This document shows positions 36,683 through 45,678 of a stretch of 64,000 bases of DNA, piece by piece; within the stretch, counting starts at the first letter, position 1, and every line of letters starts with the position of its first letter. A program made the position numbers and the translations under genes. The notes below the pieces were generated by a model. The model was not told where the DNA came from. It worked only from the letters and a program-made list of their open reading frames with translations, and ran no database searches. The DNA comes from Acinetobacter sp. ANC 4169 (GTDB lineage: Bacteria; Pseudomonadota; Gammaproteobacteria; Pseudomonadales; Moraxellaceae), in the NCBI RefSeq assembly GCF_002135355.1, contig NZ_NEGE01000002.1, forward strand, positions 62,001-126,000. The letters are read 5' to 3'.

Positions 36683-37898
36683 GACGAATTGCCTCCACCG
36701 GATCGAGTGCTGCCGCCCGACGTGCTGGTACAGCCGCCGCCAATACGCCAGTCAATGTTGCCAATAACAGGGCCCAAAATACCAGCTCAATCGGGACGGG
36801 AATATAAAACAGGCCGGGACCAAAATTATTAAATATCCAGACCAATCCATAACTGACTGCGCTGCCAATGGCCGAACCGATGAGTCCAAAAATCGCTCCC
36901 TGAAATAGAAACACGCTTAAAATTTGTGCTTGGGTAGCACCAGTGGCACGTAAAATTCCGATTTCCCGGGTTCGTTGCACCACGCTCACCGACATGACAC
37001 TGGCAATACCAAAAGCCACAGAAACGGCGACAAAGATAATAATCATATTGGTGGAAAGACTTTGGGATGAAATCGCATTCATTAACTGGGCATTGCTTTT
37101 AATCCAGCTTTCAGCCTGTAAGGAGGTTAAACGTCCCACCTGATCTGCAATTTGATCGGCCTGAAAAAGGTCATTCACTCTCAGATCAATGACCGTCACC
37201 CCACCCGGCAGATTCAGCAAAGACTGCGCCTGTTTCAGATCCAGATATACATAGCGTGCATCCAGTTCACGCACCCCAAGTTCAAATATCCCGGCAGTAT
37301 TGACCAAGGTACTCTTTTCCTGTCCGGTATCCAGCCGCAACTTGCTACCGACCTCAACACCGAGATCCTTGGCCAGTTCGCTACCAATCATCACATCATC
37401 TGCACCTACTCGCAGCTGACCACTTTGTAAGTATTTCTTTAAAGGAATAATCTGCTGATAACGTTCTGGATCAATACCGACCAGCGCGACAGATTCTATG
37501 GCTTCACCACGCTGTACCAGTGCTGGTCCGGAAACGGTCGGAGATACTGCGGTCAAAATGGGCAGCTGATCCAGTGTGCTAATGATTTGCTGCCAGTTAT
37601 TGATCGAACGGAGTCGCTGGGCACGTTTATCTTCCAGTAGAAGCTGGGTCACCCCTTCTTTCGTCGGAGCCACCTGATTGACTTCATCCGGGGACAATAA
37701 GCGGATATGTGCCTGCGTCCCTAAAGTCCGTTCGACCAGATTAGATTGCAGACCCTGAATCAAGGCCGTAATAAATACAATCACAGCCACGCCTACTGCA
37801 ACTCCGACAGTGATCATGATGGACTGTGCCCGGCCTTCACGTAAGAAACTGACCGCAATTGTCCATTCGGTCCATAGCCGTCCGAAAAATTTTTTCAA
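36675..37898 (-). CDS. FtsX/MacB-type ABC transporter permease (DevC-like)
   Basis: The 407-residue protein has the four-helix MacB/FtsX topology: an N-terminal helix (ITVGVAVGVAVIVFITALIQG, about 26-50), a large periplasmic domain (about 50-280) and three C-terminal helices (about 283-310, 330-358, 370-395) with the conserved VQRTREIGILRATGATQ and [17 protein letters not shown]. It is coupled to the adaptor gene by an ATGA overlap and to the ATPase gene by an 8-base overlap. It would transmit ATP-driven motion to the periplasmic adaptor. Confidence 0.9.
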   Translation of the reverse strand: MKKFFGRLWTEWTIAVSFLREGRAQSIMITVGVAVGVAVIVFITALIQGLQSNLVERTLGTQAHIRLLSPDEVNQVAPTKEGVTQLLLEDKRAQRLRSINNWQQIISTLDQLPILTAVSPTVSGPALVQRGEAIESVALVGIDPERYQQIIPLKKYLQSGQLRVGADDVMIGSELAKDLGVEVGSKLRLDTGQEKSTLVNTAGIFELGVRELDARYVYLDLKQAQSLLNLPGGVTVIDLRVNDLFQADQIADQVGRLTSLQAESWIKSNAQLMNAISSQSLSTNMIIIFVAVSVAFGIASVMSVSVVQRTREIGILRATGATQAQILSVFLFQGAIFGLIGSAIGSAVSYGLVWIFNNFGPGLFYIPVPIELVFWALLLATLTGVLAAAVPARRAAALDPVEAIRHV

Positions 37899-39118
37899 TC
37901 GAATTTCACCGGTATTTCGTTTTTGGTATTGCTTTGGTTCGCAGGATTTTCAGTTAAGCTATTTTGTGGCTTTAAACGTACCCGGGCACCCTCTTCTAAA
38001 GCAGCGTCTGGATTGGCCAGCACTTGATCACCTTCATTCAAGCCTGAAATTACTTCAGAACGATCAAGTCCGCGCATTCCCAAAGTCAACTGCTGGCGTT
38101 GGACTTTGCCATTGCGTACCAGGAATACCGTGGCTTTATCTCCTTTTAGTCCAGTTAAGGCATCATTTGGAATGGCTAAAGCACGCTCGCGTCTACCCGT
38201 TTCTATATTCACCGATACCGTCATATCCTGACGCAGAAAATCAGGTACTGGATTTACTGTGAGCTTAAGTTCTACTGTACCGCGTTGAGGATCGACACTT
38301 GGAGCAATAAAATTAATCCATGCCGGAAAGGTTTTCTCTGGATATGAATCTGCAATCACGGTGGCTTTTTGCTGTAAAGCTAGCCGTGATAAATTGCGCT
38401 CATCCAGGGGTACACGGATTTCGGTATTACCATCGAGTGCAATGGTAAATAAGGTCTGGCCCGGCTGCACCAGATCGCCCGGTTCAACATTACGGGTCAG
38501 CACAGTGCCTGCCGCCGTTGCACGGATTTTTGTCTTGTCCAGTTGGGCACGTGCCACGGCGAGCTGTTCGCCTAATGAAGCCTCTTCAACCTGACCCGGT
38601 GCCAGTGCGGCTGCTTTCAAACGTGCTGTTTCAAAGTTATTACGCGCAACCCTTTCAGCTTCTACCGCCTTTTCAATTTCCTCAGCCGACAGGATGCCTG
38701 CCTCTGCATTACGTCGACGGGTTGCTTCACGGCTGGCCTGCTCAAGCTGGGCTTTGGCCGAGGATAATTCTGCTACTGCCTGCGGACGTCGACTTGTGGC
38801 TAATTCGGTCAGCGCAACTTCCGCCTGACGGACTTGGGCAGCCAACTCATCCGATTTCAGTACTACCAGCAGGTCACCCGGTTTGACTTGATCACCTTCC
38901 TGTACCCGTCGCTCTAACACCACACCAGTAATTTCACTGCCTACATCAGCACGCGAAACGGTAGCGACACGTCCTGTTGCCACTACATTTTGTACCAACG
39001 GCATAGCGCTTAAAGTATAGCTCGGCAATTCCGGCCCTTTCCACCAGCGGAAAAGCACAAACCCCACTGCCAGTATCAGCAAGAGAACAATCAAAATTTT
39101 ATAGCCGGCAGCACGCAA
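37895..39118 (-). CDS. HlyD-family periplasmic adaptor of the DevBCA/MacAB-like exporter
   Basis: The 407-residue protein has an N-terminal membrane anchor (ILIVLLLILAVGFVLFRWW), a lipoyl/barrel-sandwich half (VQNVVATGRVATVSRADVGSEITG), a helical hairpin rich in Ala, Glu and Gln (about 100-180), the second lipoyl half (AAGTVLTRNVEPGDLVQPGQTLF) and beta-barrel domains. It bridges the permease to an outer-membrane channel. It is the first gene of the three-gene minus-strand operon. The operon looks more GC-rich than nearby genes; the IS110 element sits just upstream. Confidence 0.88.
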   Translation of the reverse strand: MRAAGYKILIVLLLILAVGFVLFRWWKGPELPSYTLSAMPLVQNVVATGRVATVSRADVGSEITGVVLERRVQEGDQVKPGDLLVVLKSDELAAQVRQAEVALTELATSRRPQAVAELSSAKAQLEQASREATRRRNAEAGILSAEEIEKAVEAERVARNNFETARLKAAALAPGQVEEASLGEQLAVARAQLDKTKIRATAAGTVLTRNVEPGDLVQPGQTLFTIALDGNTEIRVPLDERNLSRLALQQKATVIADSYPEKTFPAWINFIAPSVDPQRGTVELKLTVNPVPDFLRQDMTVSVNIETGRRERALAIPNDALTGLKGDKATVFLVRNGKVQRQQLTLGMRGLDRSEVISGLNEGDQVLANPDAALEEGARVRLKPQNSLTENPANQSNTKNEIPVKFD

Positions 39119-39361
39119 ATGGACATCTCCGATCGGGTTTTTAACTGCATATTCAATTAAAAAGATGTAGAAGTATTTAGTTTTTTCGTAATATGCAATT
39201 TTAATAAAAATAAGAGTAATTTTGAAATATTTATTTTTATCATTAATTTAGGCTATTAGAATAGATCTTGTATCTTGGAGCATGTAGTGATTAGCTTCCA
39301 CTATATGCAAATAGTAGAGTTTGTAATAGACCTAAGACTTCTAGTCTGTGAAAGAGATAAA

Positions 39362-39480
39362 ACCTGCTATTTGCCCTAACCACTTGCACAACTCTGGACG
39401 GTAACTAAGCACTTTGATGCTGTATTCACAAGAAAAGACGGTGGTTATGCTGTAAGAATAATTAAATAAATAAAGCAGGT
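39362..39480 (+). ncRNA. Candidate IS110 bridge RNA region
   Basis: The left non-coding part holds nested complementary segments: ACCTGCT (39362-39368) with AGCAGGT (39474-39480), TAACCAC (39377-39383) with GTGGTTA (39441-39447), and a hairpin AGCA/TGCT (39408-39421). IS110 elements encode a bridge RNA in the left end that pairs with target and donor DNA. The outer stem would also cover the AGGT of the transposase ribosome-binding site. Size and position fit; the guide loops were not assigned. Confidence 0.4.
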
Positions 39481-39487
39481 AAAGATT

Positions 39488-40462
39488 ATGTTTTATCTTG
39501 GTATTGATGTTGCTAAAGCTAAAATTGATTGCTGTTTAATTTTGGAAAATTCCGCAAGTAAAAAGAAAACCAAAACTTTTTCGAATATGCCAAAAGGTTT
39601 TGAACAACTTCAAACTTGGCTAAATCATCATGCTGCAAGCTCTACACAGACCATTATTTTAATGGAAGCTACTTCTATTTATCATGAACGCTTAGCTAAA
39701 TCTTTATTTGGTGCAGGCTATCAAGTCTGTGTAACCAATCCTGCTAGAGCTCGATATTTTGCTCAGAGTATGTCTAAGCTGAATAAAACAGACAAGGTGG
39801 ATAGTGAAGTTTTAGCTCGATTTGCGATGACTGCGGATCTACATTTTTGGCAGCCTTTACCCGCACATATTCAATTGCTGAATGCTTTGCTGGATAGAAG
39901 AGCTGTACTTTGTGAAGATTTACAACGTGAAAAAAATCGTTTGGAAAAAGCAGAGTCTACTTTCACGATAGAACCGGTACTTCAGTCTATCCATAAGAGT
40001 ATTAAACAGTTAAACAAACACATTCAGGATATTGATCAGCAAATTGATGATCACATTGATCAAAATCCTGATTTAAAAAATGATAAAGAATTGCTCAGCA
40101 GTATTCCAGCCATTGCAGATCGAACCAGTTTATTAATGCTCAGTTTCTTGCGCAGCTATACTTTTGAAAGGGCCAGTCAAGCGGCCGCCTTTGTTGGCTT
40201 GGTCCCCATTCAAAGGCAATCAGGTAGCTCCATTCATGGCAAGAGCCGTTTATCCAAAGCTGGCTCTTCCAAAATACGTGCCGGTTTATATATGGCAGCC
40301 ATTGTCGCAACTCGGCATAACCCCCACATTAAAGAGATGAATGAAAGATTATTGGCCAATGGTAAAACCAAGATGATGGCGATTGGAGCTGCGATGAGGA
40401 AGTTAGTTCATCTTTGTTATGGTGTACTCAAACACCAACGGCCTTATCAAGTAGATTATTGA
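39488..40462 (+). CDS. IS110-family transposase (DEDD)
   Basis: The 324-residue protein has the N-terminal RuvC-like DEDD domain: LGIDVAKAKIDC with the first Asp, MEATSIYHERLA with the Glu and NKTDKVDSEVLARFA with two Asp. A coiled-coil linker (about 150-200) follows, then the C-terminal Tnp20 domain (about 208-300: LLSSIPAIADRTS, AAFVGLVPIQRQSGSS, SRLSKAGSSKIRAGLYMAA) carrying the conserved Ser. All key positions appear intact and there is no break, so it may be active. The recombinase is guided by a bridge RNA in this family. Confidence 0.92.
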   Translation: MFYLGIDVAKAKIDCCLILENSASKKKTKTFSNMPKGFEQLQTWLNHHAASSTQTIILMEATSIYHERLAKSLFGAGYQVCVTNPARARYFAQSMSKLNKTDKVDSEVLARFAMTADLHFWQPLPAHIQLLNALLDRRAVLCEDLQREKNRLEKAESTFTIEPVLQSIHKSIKQLNKHIQDIDQQIDDHIDQNPDLKNDKELLSSIPAIADRTSLLMLSFLRSYTFERASQAAAFVGLVPIQRQSGSSIHGKSRLSKAGSSKIRAGLYMAAIVATRHNPHIKEMNERLLANGKTKMMAIGAAMRKLVHLCYGVLKHQRPYQVDY

Positions 40463-40614
40463 GCATGAATTCTCAATAATTTGCTTGACGTTTCAGACGG
40501 TATCTCTTTCATAAATCAAAAAATGTTCAATATTTGATTTTTTTAAATCAGCACGGCTTCATTTGATTGATTTAATTTTTTACCTTTTTGTAGGCAATCT
40601 CTCTACTTTTGAAA

Positions 40615-40790
40615 GGCCAAAATGAGGATCTCAAAATATATTTGGAGTCCGCAAGAAAAATCTTTTATTTCCCATACACGACATCCTGAGCCAGTTTTAA
40701 GCACTGCTTTAAAATGCAGCGCAAGGGATGGGAAACGTGTGGCATCCATGCCACACTCATGAATCCAATACCGACTAAAAAGCTATTTTC
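40615..40790. repeat. Candidate dispersed intergenic repeat with hairpin
   Basis: The segment contains GTGTGGCA and TGCCACAC (40737-40756) forming an 8-bp stem with a TCCA loop and no T run. Two overlapping minus-strand frames stay open across it although neither looks like a gene, and I believe similar sequence recurs between genes in Acinetobacter genomes. This rests on recall, so confidence is low. Confidence 0.3.
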
Positions 40791-40958
40791 AATTTTGGTT
40801 TTAAGAACAATTTTTAGTTTCTAAAATGATTTATGAAAGAAGTCTAATTTTACTCATAACCAATTTTATATTATTGAAGATCCTCATAGTTCCTACAAAA
40901 TATATTCCTCATTAAATATTTTAAGTACTTATTGCAAGACGAGTAGCTTTTCCCGTTT

Positions 40959-41048
40959 TCACTCATGTTCAGAGATACCACGAATATTCCAGTCATCTTC
41001 GAGCACAAGGATGGTTTTATTTTTAATGGGAGAAAAATACGGATACAT
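40959..41048 (-). pseudogene. Remnant of an AdeR-like response regulator N-terminus
   Basis: An ATG at 41048 opens a 29-codon frame whose product contains KNKTILVLEDDWNIRGI and then stops. The ILVxEDDxxI pattern is the first strand and acidic pocket of response-regulator receiver domains, and AdeR begins with a similar ILVVEDDYDI. In A. baumannii adeRS lies divergently upstream of adeABC; this stub has the same orientation and starts 131 bases from the adeA-like gene. No further receiver or DNA-binding sequence follows, and no adeS is present. Confidence 0.45.
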
Positions 41049-41179
41049 AATAATTTTTTTCGGTGCAAAACCTCGCACTATAATAAGATTTTTAACTTTT
41101 TACTGCTTCTCCAGACCATTTATATAATTTAAACGCCGCATTTAAACAAACCAGAATAATAATTGTAGGTGCTTTTCTC

Positions 41180-42361
41180 ATGGATAAACGAGTGTTCTCC
41201 ACTTTGCTCTTGCTACTGTGTACCTGCATGAGTGTAGTGGCCTGCCACAAGTCAGAAGACCAACAGCAGCAAACGCCGGATAGCACTGCGGCACAAGTGA
41301 GTATTTTCAAAGTACAGCCGCAAAGCGTGAATTTCAGTGAAAACCTGCCGGCACGTGTTCAGGCTTATAAAATTGCAGAAATTCGCCCTCAAGTGGGCGG
41401 TATTATTGAAAAAGTATTATTTACTCAAGGCTCTGAAGTTAAAGCTGGCCAAGCTTTGTTTAAAATCAATTCAGCCACCTTTCAGGCAGACGTTAACAGT
41501 AATCAAGCCGCTTTAGAGAAAGCGCAATCTGAAGTAGTACGTTTAAAAGTCCAGCTCGATCGTTATCAGCAACTCATCAGCAGCAACGCGATCAGTAAGC
41601 AAGAATTAAGTAATGCTCAGTCTGAGTATCGCCAAGCTGTCGCTGAGGTGGCACAAATGCGGGCACTCCTGACCCGTCAAAATCTGAATTTACAATATGC
41701 GACGGTTCGTGCCCCTATTGCAGGCCGTATCGGTAAAGTCCTCATCACCGAAGGTGCTTTGGTCACTCAGAGTGATCCCAATGCGATGGCGGTGGTTCAG
41801 CAGATCGATAAAGTCTATGTCGATGTGACTCAGGCCATTCATGACTATGAGCGATTACAGGAGGATTTAGAAAAAGGTGAATTGGCAAAAAGCGCGCATA
41901 ATTCCATACAAATTCTCAACAGCCAAGGCCAGGCCTACGGCGTAACCGGACGCATCTTGTTCTCCGATACCAATGTTGACCCTGAAACCGGCGATGTCAT
42001 TATACGGATCGAAGTCAATAATCCGGAACGTAAGCTGTTACCGGGCATGTATGTGCGAGTCAACCTGAGCCGGGCATCGGTGCCGAATGCATTGCTGGTA
42101 CCGGAACAAGCGATTCAGCGCGATGATTCAGGTCATGCCCAGCTGATGGTCTTCACCCCAAAATCCACGGGCGAATTGCGTAAGGTGACTTTAGGACAGC
42201 AATACAAAGGCTATTACCTTGTCACCAGCGGTTTACAGGCAGGTGAAACTATTATCGTGGAAGGAATAGAACGTGTTTTGCCTGAACAAAAATTAAAGCC
42301 GGTGCAATGGAAAGCTCCTGTTGCTGCATCAGATGAATATAAAACAGGAGACCCATCATGA
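41180..42361 (+). CDS. adeA: AdeA-like RND periplasmic adaptor lipoprotein
   Basis: The 393-residue protein is a lipoprotein (lipobox SVVAC, Cys22) of the AcrA/MexA family: lipoyl halves (AEIRPQVGGIIEKVLFTQGSEVKAGQALF; YATVRAPIAGRIGKVLITEGALV), a helical hairpin (about 95-150) and beta-barrel and membrane-proximal domains (NPERKLLPGMYVRVNL, EQAIQRD). Segments such as QPQSVNFSENLPARV and SSNAISKQELSNAQ resemble AdeA of A. baumannii more than AdeI as I recall them. It links the RND pump to an outer-membrane channel. Its stop overlaps the pump gene start by four bases. Confidence 0.85.
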   Translation: MDKRVFSTLLLLLCTCMSVVACHKSEDQQQQTPDSTAAQVSIFKVQPQSVNFSENLPARVQAYKIAEIRPQVGGIIEKVLFTQGSEVKAGQALFKINSATFQADVNSNQAALEKAQSEVVRLKVQLDRYQQLISSNAISKQELSNAQSEYRQAVAEVAQMRALLTRQNLNLQYATVRAPIAGRIGKVLITEGALVTQSDPNAMAVVQQIDKVYVDVTQAIHDYERLQEDLEKGELAKSAHNSIQILNSQGQAYGVTGRILFSDTNVDPETGDVIIRIEVNNPERKLLPGMYVRVNLSRASVPNALLVPEQAIQRDDSGHAQLMVFTPKSTGELRKVTLGQQYKGYYLVTSGLQAGETIIVEGIERVLPEQKLKPVQWKAPVAASDEYKTGDPS

Positions 42362-45300
42362 TCTCTCAGTTTTTTATTCATCGCCCAATTTTTGCCTGGG
42401 TGATTGCGATTTTTATCATTCTGTTTGGGGTGCTGAGTATTCCTCAATTACCAATTGCACGTTATCCCTCTGTCGCACCGCCTCAGGTCAGTATTACAGC
42501 CATCTATCCAGGCGCGACGCCGCAAACGCTGAATGACAGTGTGATTGCTTTAATTGAAAGAGAAATCTCGGGTGTCGAAAGTCTGCTGTATTACAGTGCC
42601 ACAGCCGATACTTCAGGCATTGCCACCATTACAGTCACCTTTCAGCCCGGTACGGATGTCGATCTGGCACAGGTAGATATACAAAACAAAATCAAGGCGG
42701 TTGAAGCACGTCTGCCACAGACTGTGCGCCAGCAAGGCTTAACCATTGAAGCTGCAGCATCAGGCTTCCTGATGGTCGTGGGATTAAAATCGCCCAATGA
42801 TCAATATTCTGAGGTCGATCTCAGTGACTATATGGCGCGCAATGTGGTGGAAGACCTCAAGCGTGTCGATGGTGTGGGTAAAGTACAGAATTTCGGCGCT
42901 GAAAAGTCCATGCGTATCTGGGTTAAACCGGATCAATTGGTGGCCTATGGCTTATCGATTAAAGACGTGACGACCGCCATTCAAAACCAGAATATTCCGA
43001 TTGCTCCCGGCCGTGTGGGTGATTTACCGGCTGTACAGGGCCAAATGATTAGTGTGCCTTTAACGGCAAAAGGTCAACTGGAAACCATTGAGCAATTCAA
43101 GCAGATCAGTTTGCGCGGTAGCACTTCAGGTGCCAGTGTACGTTTAGAGGATGTGGCGCGTGTAGAACTGGGTGCACAGAATCATAATTTTGCGATTTTC
43201 GAAAATGGCAAAGCCACCACAGCGGTTGCCGTTCAGTTAAGTCCAGGTGCAAATGCCGTTAAAACTGCTGAGGGTATTCACAGCAAAATTGCCGAACTGT
43301 CGCAAACACTTCCTAGTGGCATGGAATTTACCGTTCCCTACGACACCGCACCGTTTGTAAAAACTTCGATTGAAAAAGTGATTCATACCTTAATCGAAGC
43401 CATGCTGCTGGTGTTTATCGTGATGTTTATTTTCCTGCATAACATTCGCTATACCCTCATCCCTGCCATTGTTGCCCCGATAGCCTTGTTAGGTACCTGT
43501 GCAGTGATGCTGCTCGCAGGATTCTCCCTTAACGTACTGACGATGTTCGGTATGGTGCTGGCCATTGGGATTATTGTCGATGATGCGATTGTCGTCATTG
43601 AAAACGTGGCACGGATTATGGCCAAAGAAGGTTTAGCGCCGAAAGAAGCCACATCTAAAGCCATGACGGAAATCACCCGACCCATCATTGGGATTACCCT
43701 GGTCCTGACCGCAGTATTTTTACCAATGGCATTTGCAGGCGGATCGGTCGGGATCATTTACCGACAGTTTACCGTCACCATGTCCGTTTCGATCCTGTTT
43801 TCAGCCTTCCTTGCACTGACCTTAACCCCTGCACTCTGTGCAACCCTATTAAAACCGATTGATGCAAATCATCAAAAGCGGGGTTTCTCTGCTTGGTTTG
43901 ACCACTTTTTTGAGGGGGTAACACATAAATATGAAAGCGTTTTATTAAAGATCGTCAAACATGTTTATCCAGCAATGCTGGTATTTGTAGCGATTACCAC
44001 AGCCATGGTTTTTGCTTTCCGTGCTGTACCTAACGCATTTTTGCCTGAGGAAGATCAGGGCTGGTTTATGACGTCTTTCCAGTTACCGTCAGAAGCCTCA
44101 CAACAACGCACCCAACATGTTATTCGTCAATTTGAACAGCATTTAAAACAGCGTCCTGATATTAAAGTCAATATGTCGATTTTAGGCTTTAGCTTTAGTG
44201 GTTCCGGTCAAAATATGGCTTTGGCCTTTACCATGCTCAAAGATTTTAAAGACCGCAGTGCCGGTGCAACAGCGCAGGCTGAAGCTGATGCAGTCAATAT
44301 GGCCATGAGGAACAGTAATGAAGGCATGATTATGTCGGTACTTCCTCCTGCAATTGATGAGTTAGGTACATCTTCGGGGTTTAGTCTGCGTCTGCAAGAC
44401 CGCGCTAATTTGGGCATCAGCAAGCTTTTAGCCGCACAGGGTCAGCTTTTGGGTATGGCGGCTGGAAACAAAAAACTGGCAGCTGTGTATCCTGAAGGCT
44501 TGCCGCCTGGCAGCACGGTGAGTCTGGAGATTGACCGTACCAAAGCTGAAGCGTTTGGCGTAAATTTCAGTGATGTTAATGACATTATCTCGACCTCCAT
44601 GGGTTCAGCCTATGTGAATGATTTTCCAAACCAGGGCCGTATGCAGCAAGTCATTGTACAGGTGGATGCACACTCCCGGATGACCGTGCCAGATATCCTG
44701 ACTTTAAAAGTTCAGGGATCCAACGGTCAATTAGTGACGCTGAGCGAGATTGTCACACCAAAGTGGCAGAAATTACCGCAACAATATAATCGTTACAATG
44801 GACGTTCATCGCTGAGCATTGGGGGAAGTGCCGCACCGGGCGTTTCTTCAGGCGAGGCCATGGCAGAAATGGAACAGCTTATAACTCAGCTGCCAAAAGG
44901 GATTGGCTATGAGTGGACCGGCCAATCTTTGCAAGAAAAGCAATCTGAAGCTCAGACGATTTTCCTGCTGGGATTGTCATTGTTAGTGGTATTTTTGGTC
45001 TTGGCAGCACTGTATGAAAGTTGGTCAATTCCCCTAGCGGTACTATTGGTTGTCCCTTTAGGGATCATTGGTGCAATCGTCGCCGTATTATTACGCGGCA
45101 TTCCCAACGATATTTTCTTTAAAGTTGGCCTGATTACCATTATTGGGCTATCTGCAAAAAATGCCATTTTGATTGTGGAATTCGCCAAAGAATTGAAAAA
45201 AGAAGGCTTAAGCTTGGCTGAAGCAGCAGTTGCCGCAGCGAAATTACGTTTACGCCCCATTTTAATGACCTCTTTCGCATTTACCTTTGGTGTACTTCCC

Positions 45301-45462
45301 TTGGTCATGGCCAGCGGTGCAAGTTCGGAAACGCGACATGCCATTGGTACCGGCGTATTTGGTGGAATGATCAGTGCAACCATCCTTGCGATCTTCCTGG
45401 TGCCGGTATTTTTTGTTTTTGTACTGGGTTTATTTGATAAAAAGTCGGATCAAGGTCAATAA
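42358..45462 (+). CDS. adeB: AdeB-like RND multidrug efflux transporter
   Basis: The 1034-residue protein is an HAE1-type RND pump with 12 membrane helices and two large periplasmic loops. Proton-relay residues are visible: the Asp pair in GIIVDDAIVVIENV (about 407-408) and the Lys in GLSAKNAILIVEF (about 930). Sequence such as SGVESLLYYSATADTSG, KAVEARLPQTVRQQGL and GTSSGFSLRLQDRANLG is close to my recall of AdeB rather than AdeJ or AdeG. It exports drugs and other toxic compounds from the periplasm and inner membrane. No adeC-type outer-membrane gene follows, so it probably uses a channel encoded elsewhere, such as AdeK. Confidence 0.88.
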   Translation: MISQFFIHRPIFAWVIAIFIILFGVLSIPQLPIARYPSVAPPQVSITAIYPGATPQTLNDSVIALIEREISGVESLLYYSATADTSGIATITVTFQPGTDVDLAQVDIQNKIKAVEARLPQTVRQQGLTIEAAASGFLMVVGLKSPNDQYSEVDLSDYMARNVVEDLKRVDGVGKVQNFGAEKSMRIWVKPDQLVAYGLSIKDVTTAIQNQNIPIAPGRVGDLPAVQGQMISVPLTAKGQLETIEQFKQISLRGSTSGASVRLEDVARVELGAQNHNFAIFENGKATTAVAVQLSPGANAVKTAEGIHSKIAELSQTLPSGMEFTVPYDTAPFVKTSIEKVIHTLIEAMLLVFIVMFIFLHNIRYTLIPAIVAPIALLGTCAVMLLAGFSLNVLTMFGMVLAIGIIVDDAIVVIENVARIMAKEGLAPKEATSKAMTEITRPIIGITLVLTAVFLPMAFAGGSVGIIYRQFTVTMSVSILFSAFLALTLTPALCATLLKPIDANHQKRGFSAWFDHFFEGVTHKYESVLLKIVKHVYPAMLVFVAITTAMVFAFRAVPNAFLPEEDQGWFMTSFQLPSEASQQRTQHVIRQFEQHLKQRPDIKVNMSILGFSFSGSGQNMALAFTMLKDFKDRSAGATAQAEADAVNMAMRNSNEGMIMSVLPPAIDELGTSSGFSLRLQDRANLGISKLLAAQGQLLGMAAGNKKLAAVYPEGLPPGSTVSLEIDRTKAEAFGVNFSDVNDIISTSMGSAYVNDFPNQGRMQQVIVQVDAHSRMTVPDILTLKVQGSNGQLVTLSEIVTPKWQKLPQQYNRYNGRSSLSIGGSAAPGVSSGEAMAEMEQLITQLPKGIGYEWTGQSLQEKQSEAQTIFLLGLSLLVVFLVLAALYESWSIPLAVLLVVPLGIIGAIVAVLLRGIPNDIFFKVGLITIIGLSAKNAILIVEFAKELKKEGLSLAEAAVAAAKLRLRPILMTSFAFTFGVLPLVMASGASSETRHAIGTGVFGGMISATILAIFLVPVFFVFVLGLFDKKSDQGQ

Positions 45463-45598
45463 ATCTTGGGTTGAAACCACGGTTCAATTTTTTAATAAGA
45501 TCTATTTAAGGATTACTTGAATAAGTCTAATTATTTTCTGACCAAGCCAAATTTGCTAACTGAATGTTTTTACAGCAATAATTGAAATTGAACCATTT

Positions 45599-45637
45599 AA
45601 AGAAAACGGCTTATTCATCACGAATAAACCGTTTCTT
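45599..45637. terminator. Bidirectional terminator between the RND pump and ycaO genes
   Basis: AAGAAAACGGCTTATTC and GAATAAACCGTTTCTT form a long stem with one bulge and one mismatch around a short loop. It lies in the 216-base convergent gap, which has no gene. Confidence 0.55.
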
Positions 45638-45678
45638 GGATCTACATTAGAAGAAAACCTGAGTCATTCTCAATAATT

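Larger units (their letters stand above)
39349..40511. mobile_element. IS110-family insertion sequence
   Basis: The element consists of a DEDD transposase gene with a 139-base structured left non-coding part and a short right part. An 11-bp inverted repeat, TGAAAGAGATA at 39349-39359 and TATCTCTTTCA at 40501-40511, lies near the ends. IS110 elements lack target duplications, so exact ends cannot be set; coordinates are those of the inverted repeats, and the true ends probably lie some bases outside. It sits between the DevBCA-like operon and the AdeAB-like operon. Confidence 0.75.
40463..41179. other. Gene-free gap with repeat-like sequence and adeR remnant
   Basis: No intact gene lies in these 717 bases. 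From left to right it holds the IS110 right end, a repeat-like segment with a strong hairpin (40615-40790), featureless AT-rich DNA, a short minus-strand response-regulator remnant (40959-41048) and the promoter region of the adeA-like gene, which includes a GTGC/GCAC inverted repeat at about 41063-41078. Confidence 0.6.

Noticed and set aside
40871..41068. 65-codon minus-strand frame over the adeR remnant
   Set aside because: Composition is not gene-like; the overlapping frame with the receiver-domain motif explains the locus better.
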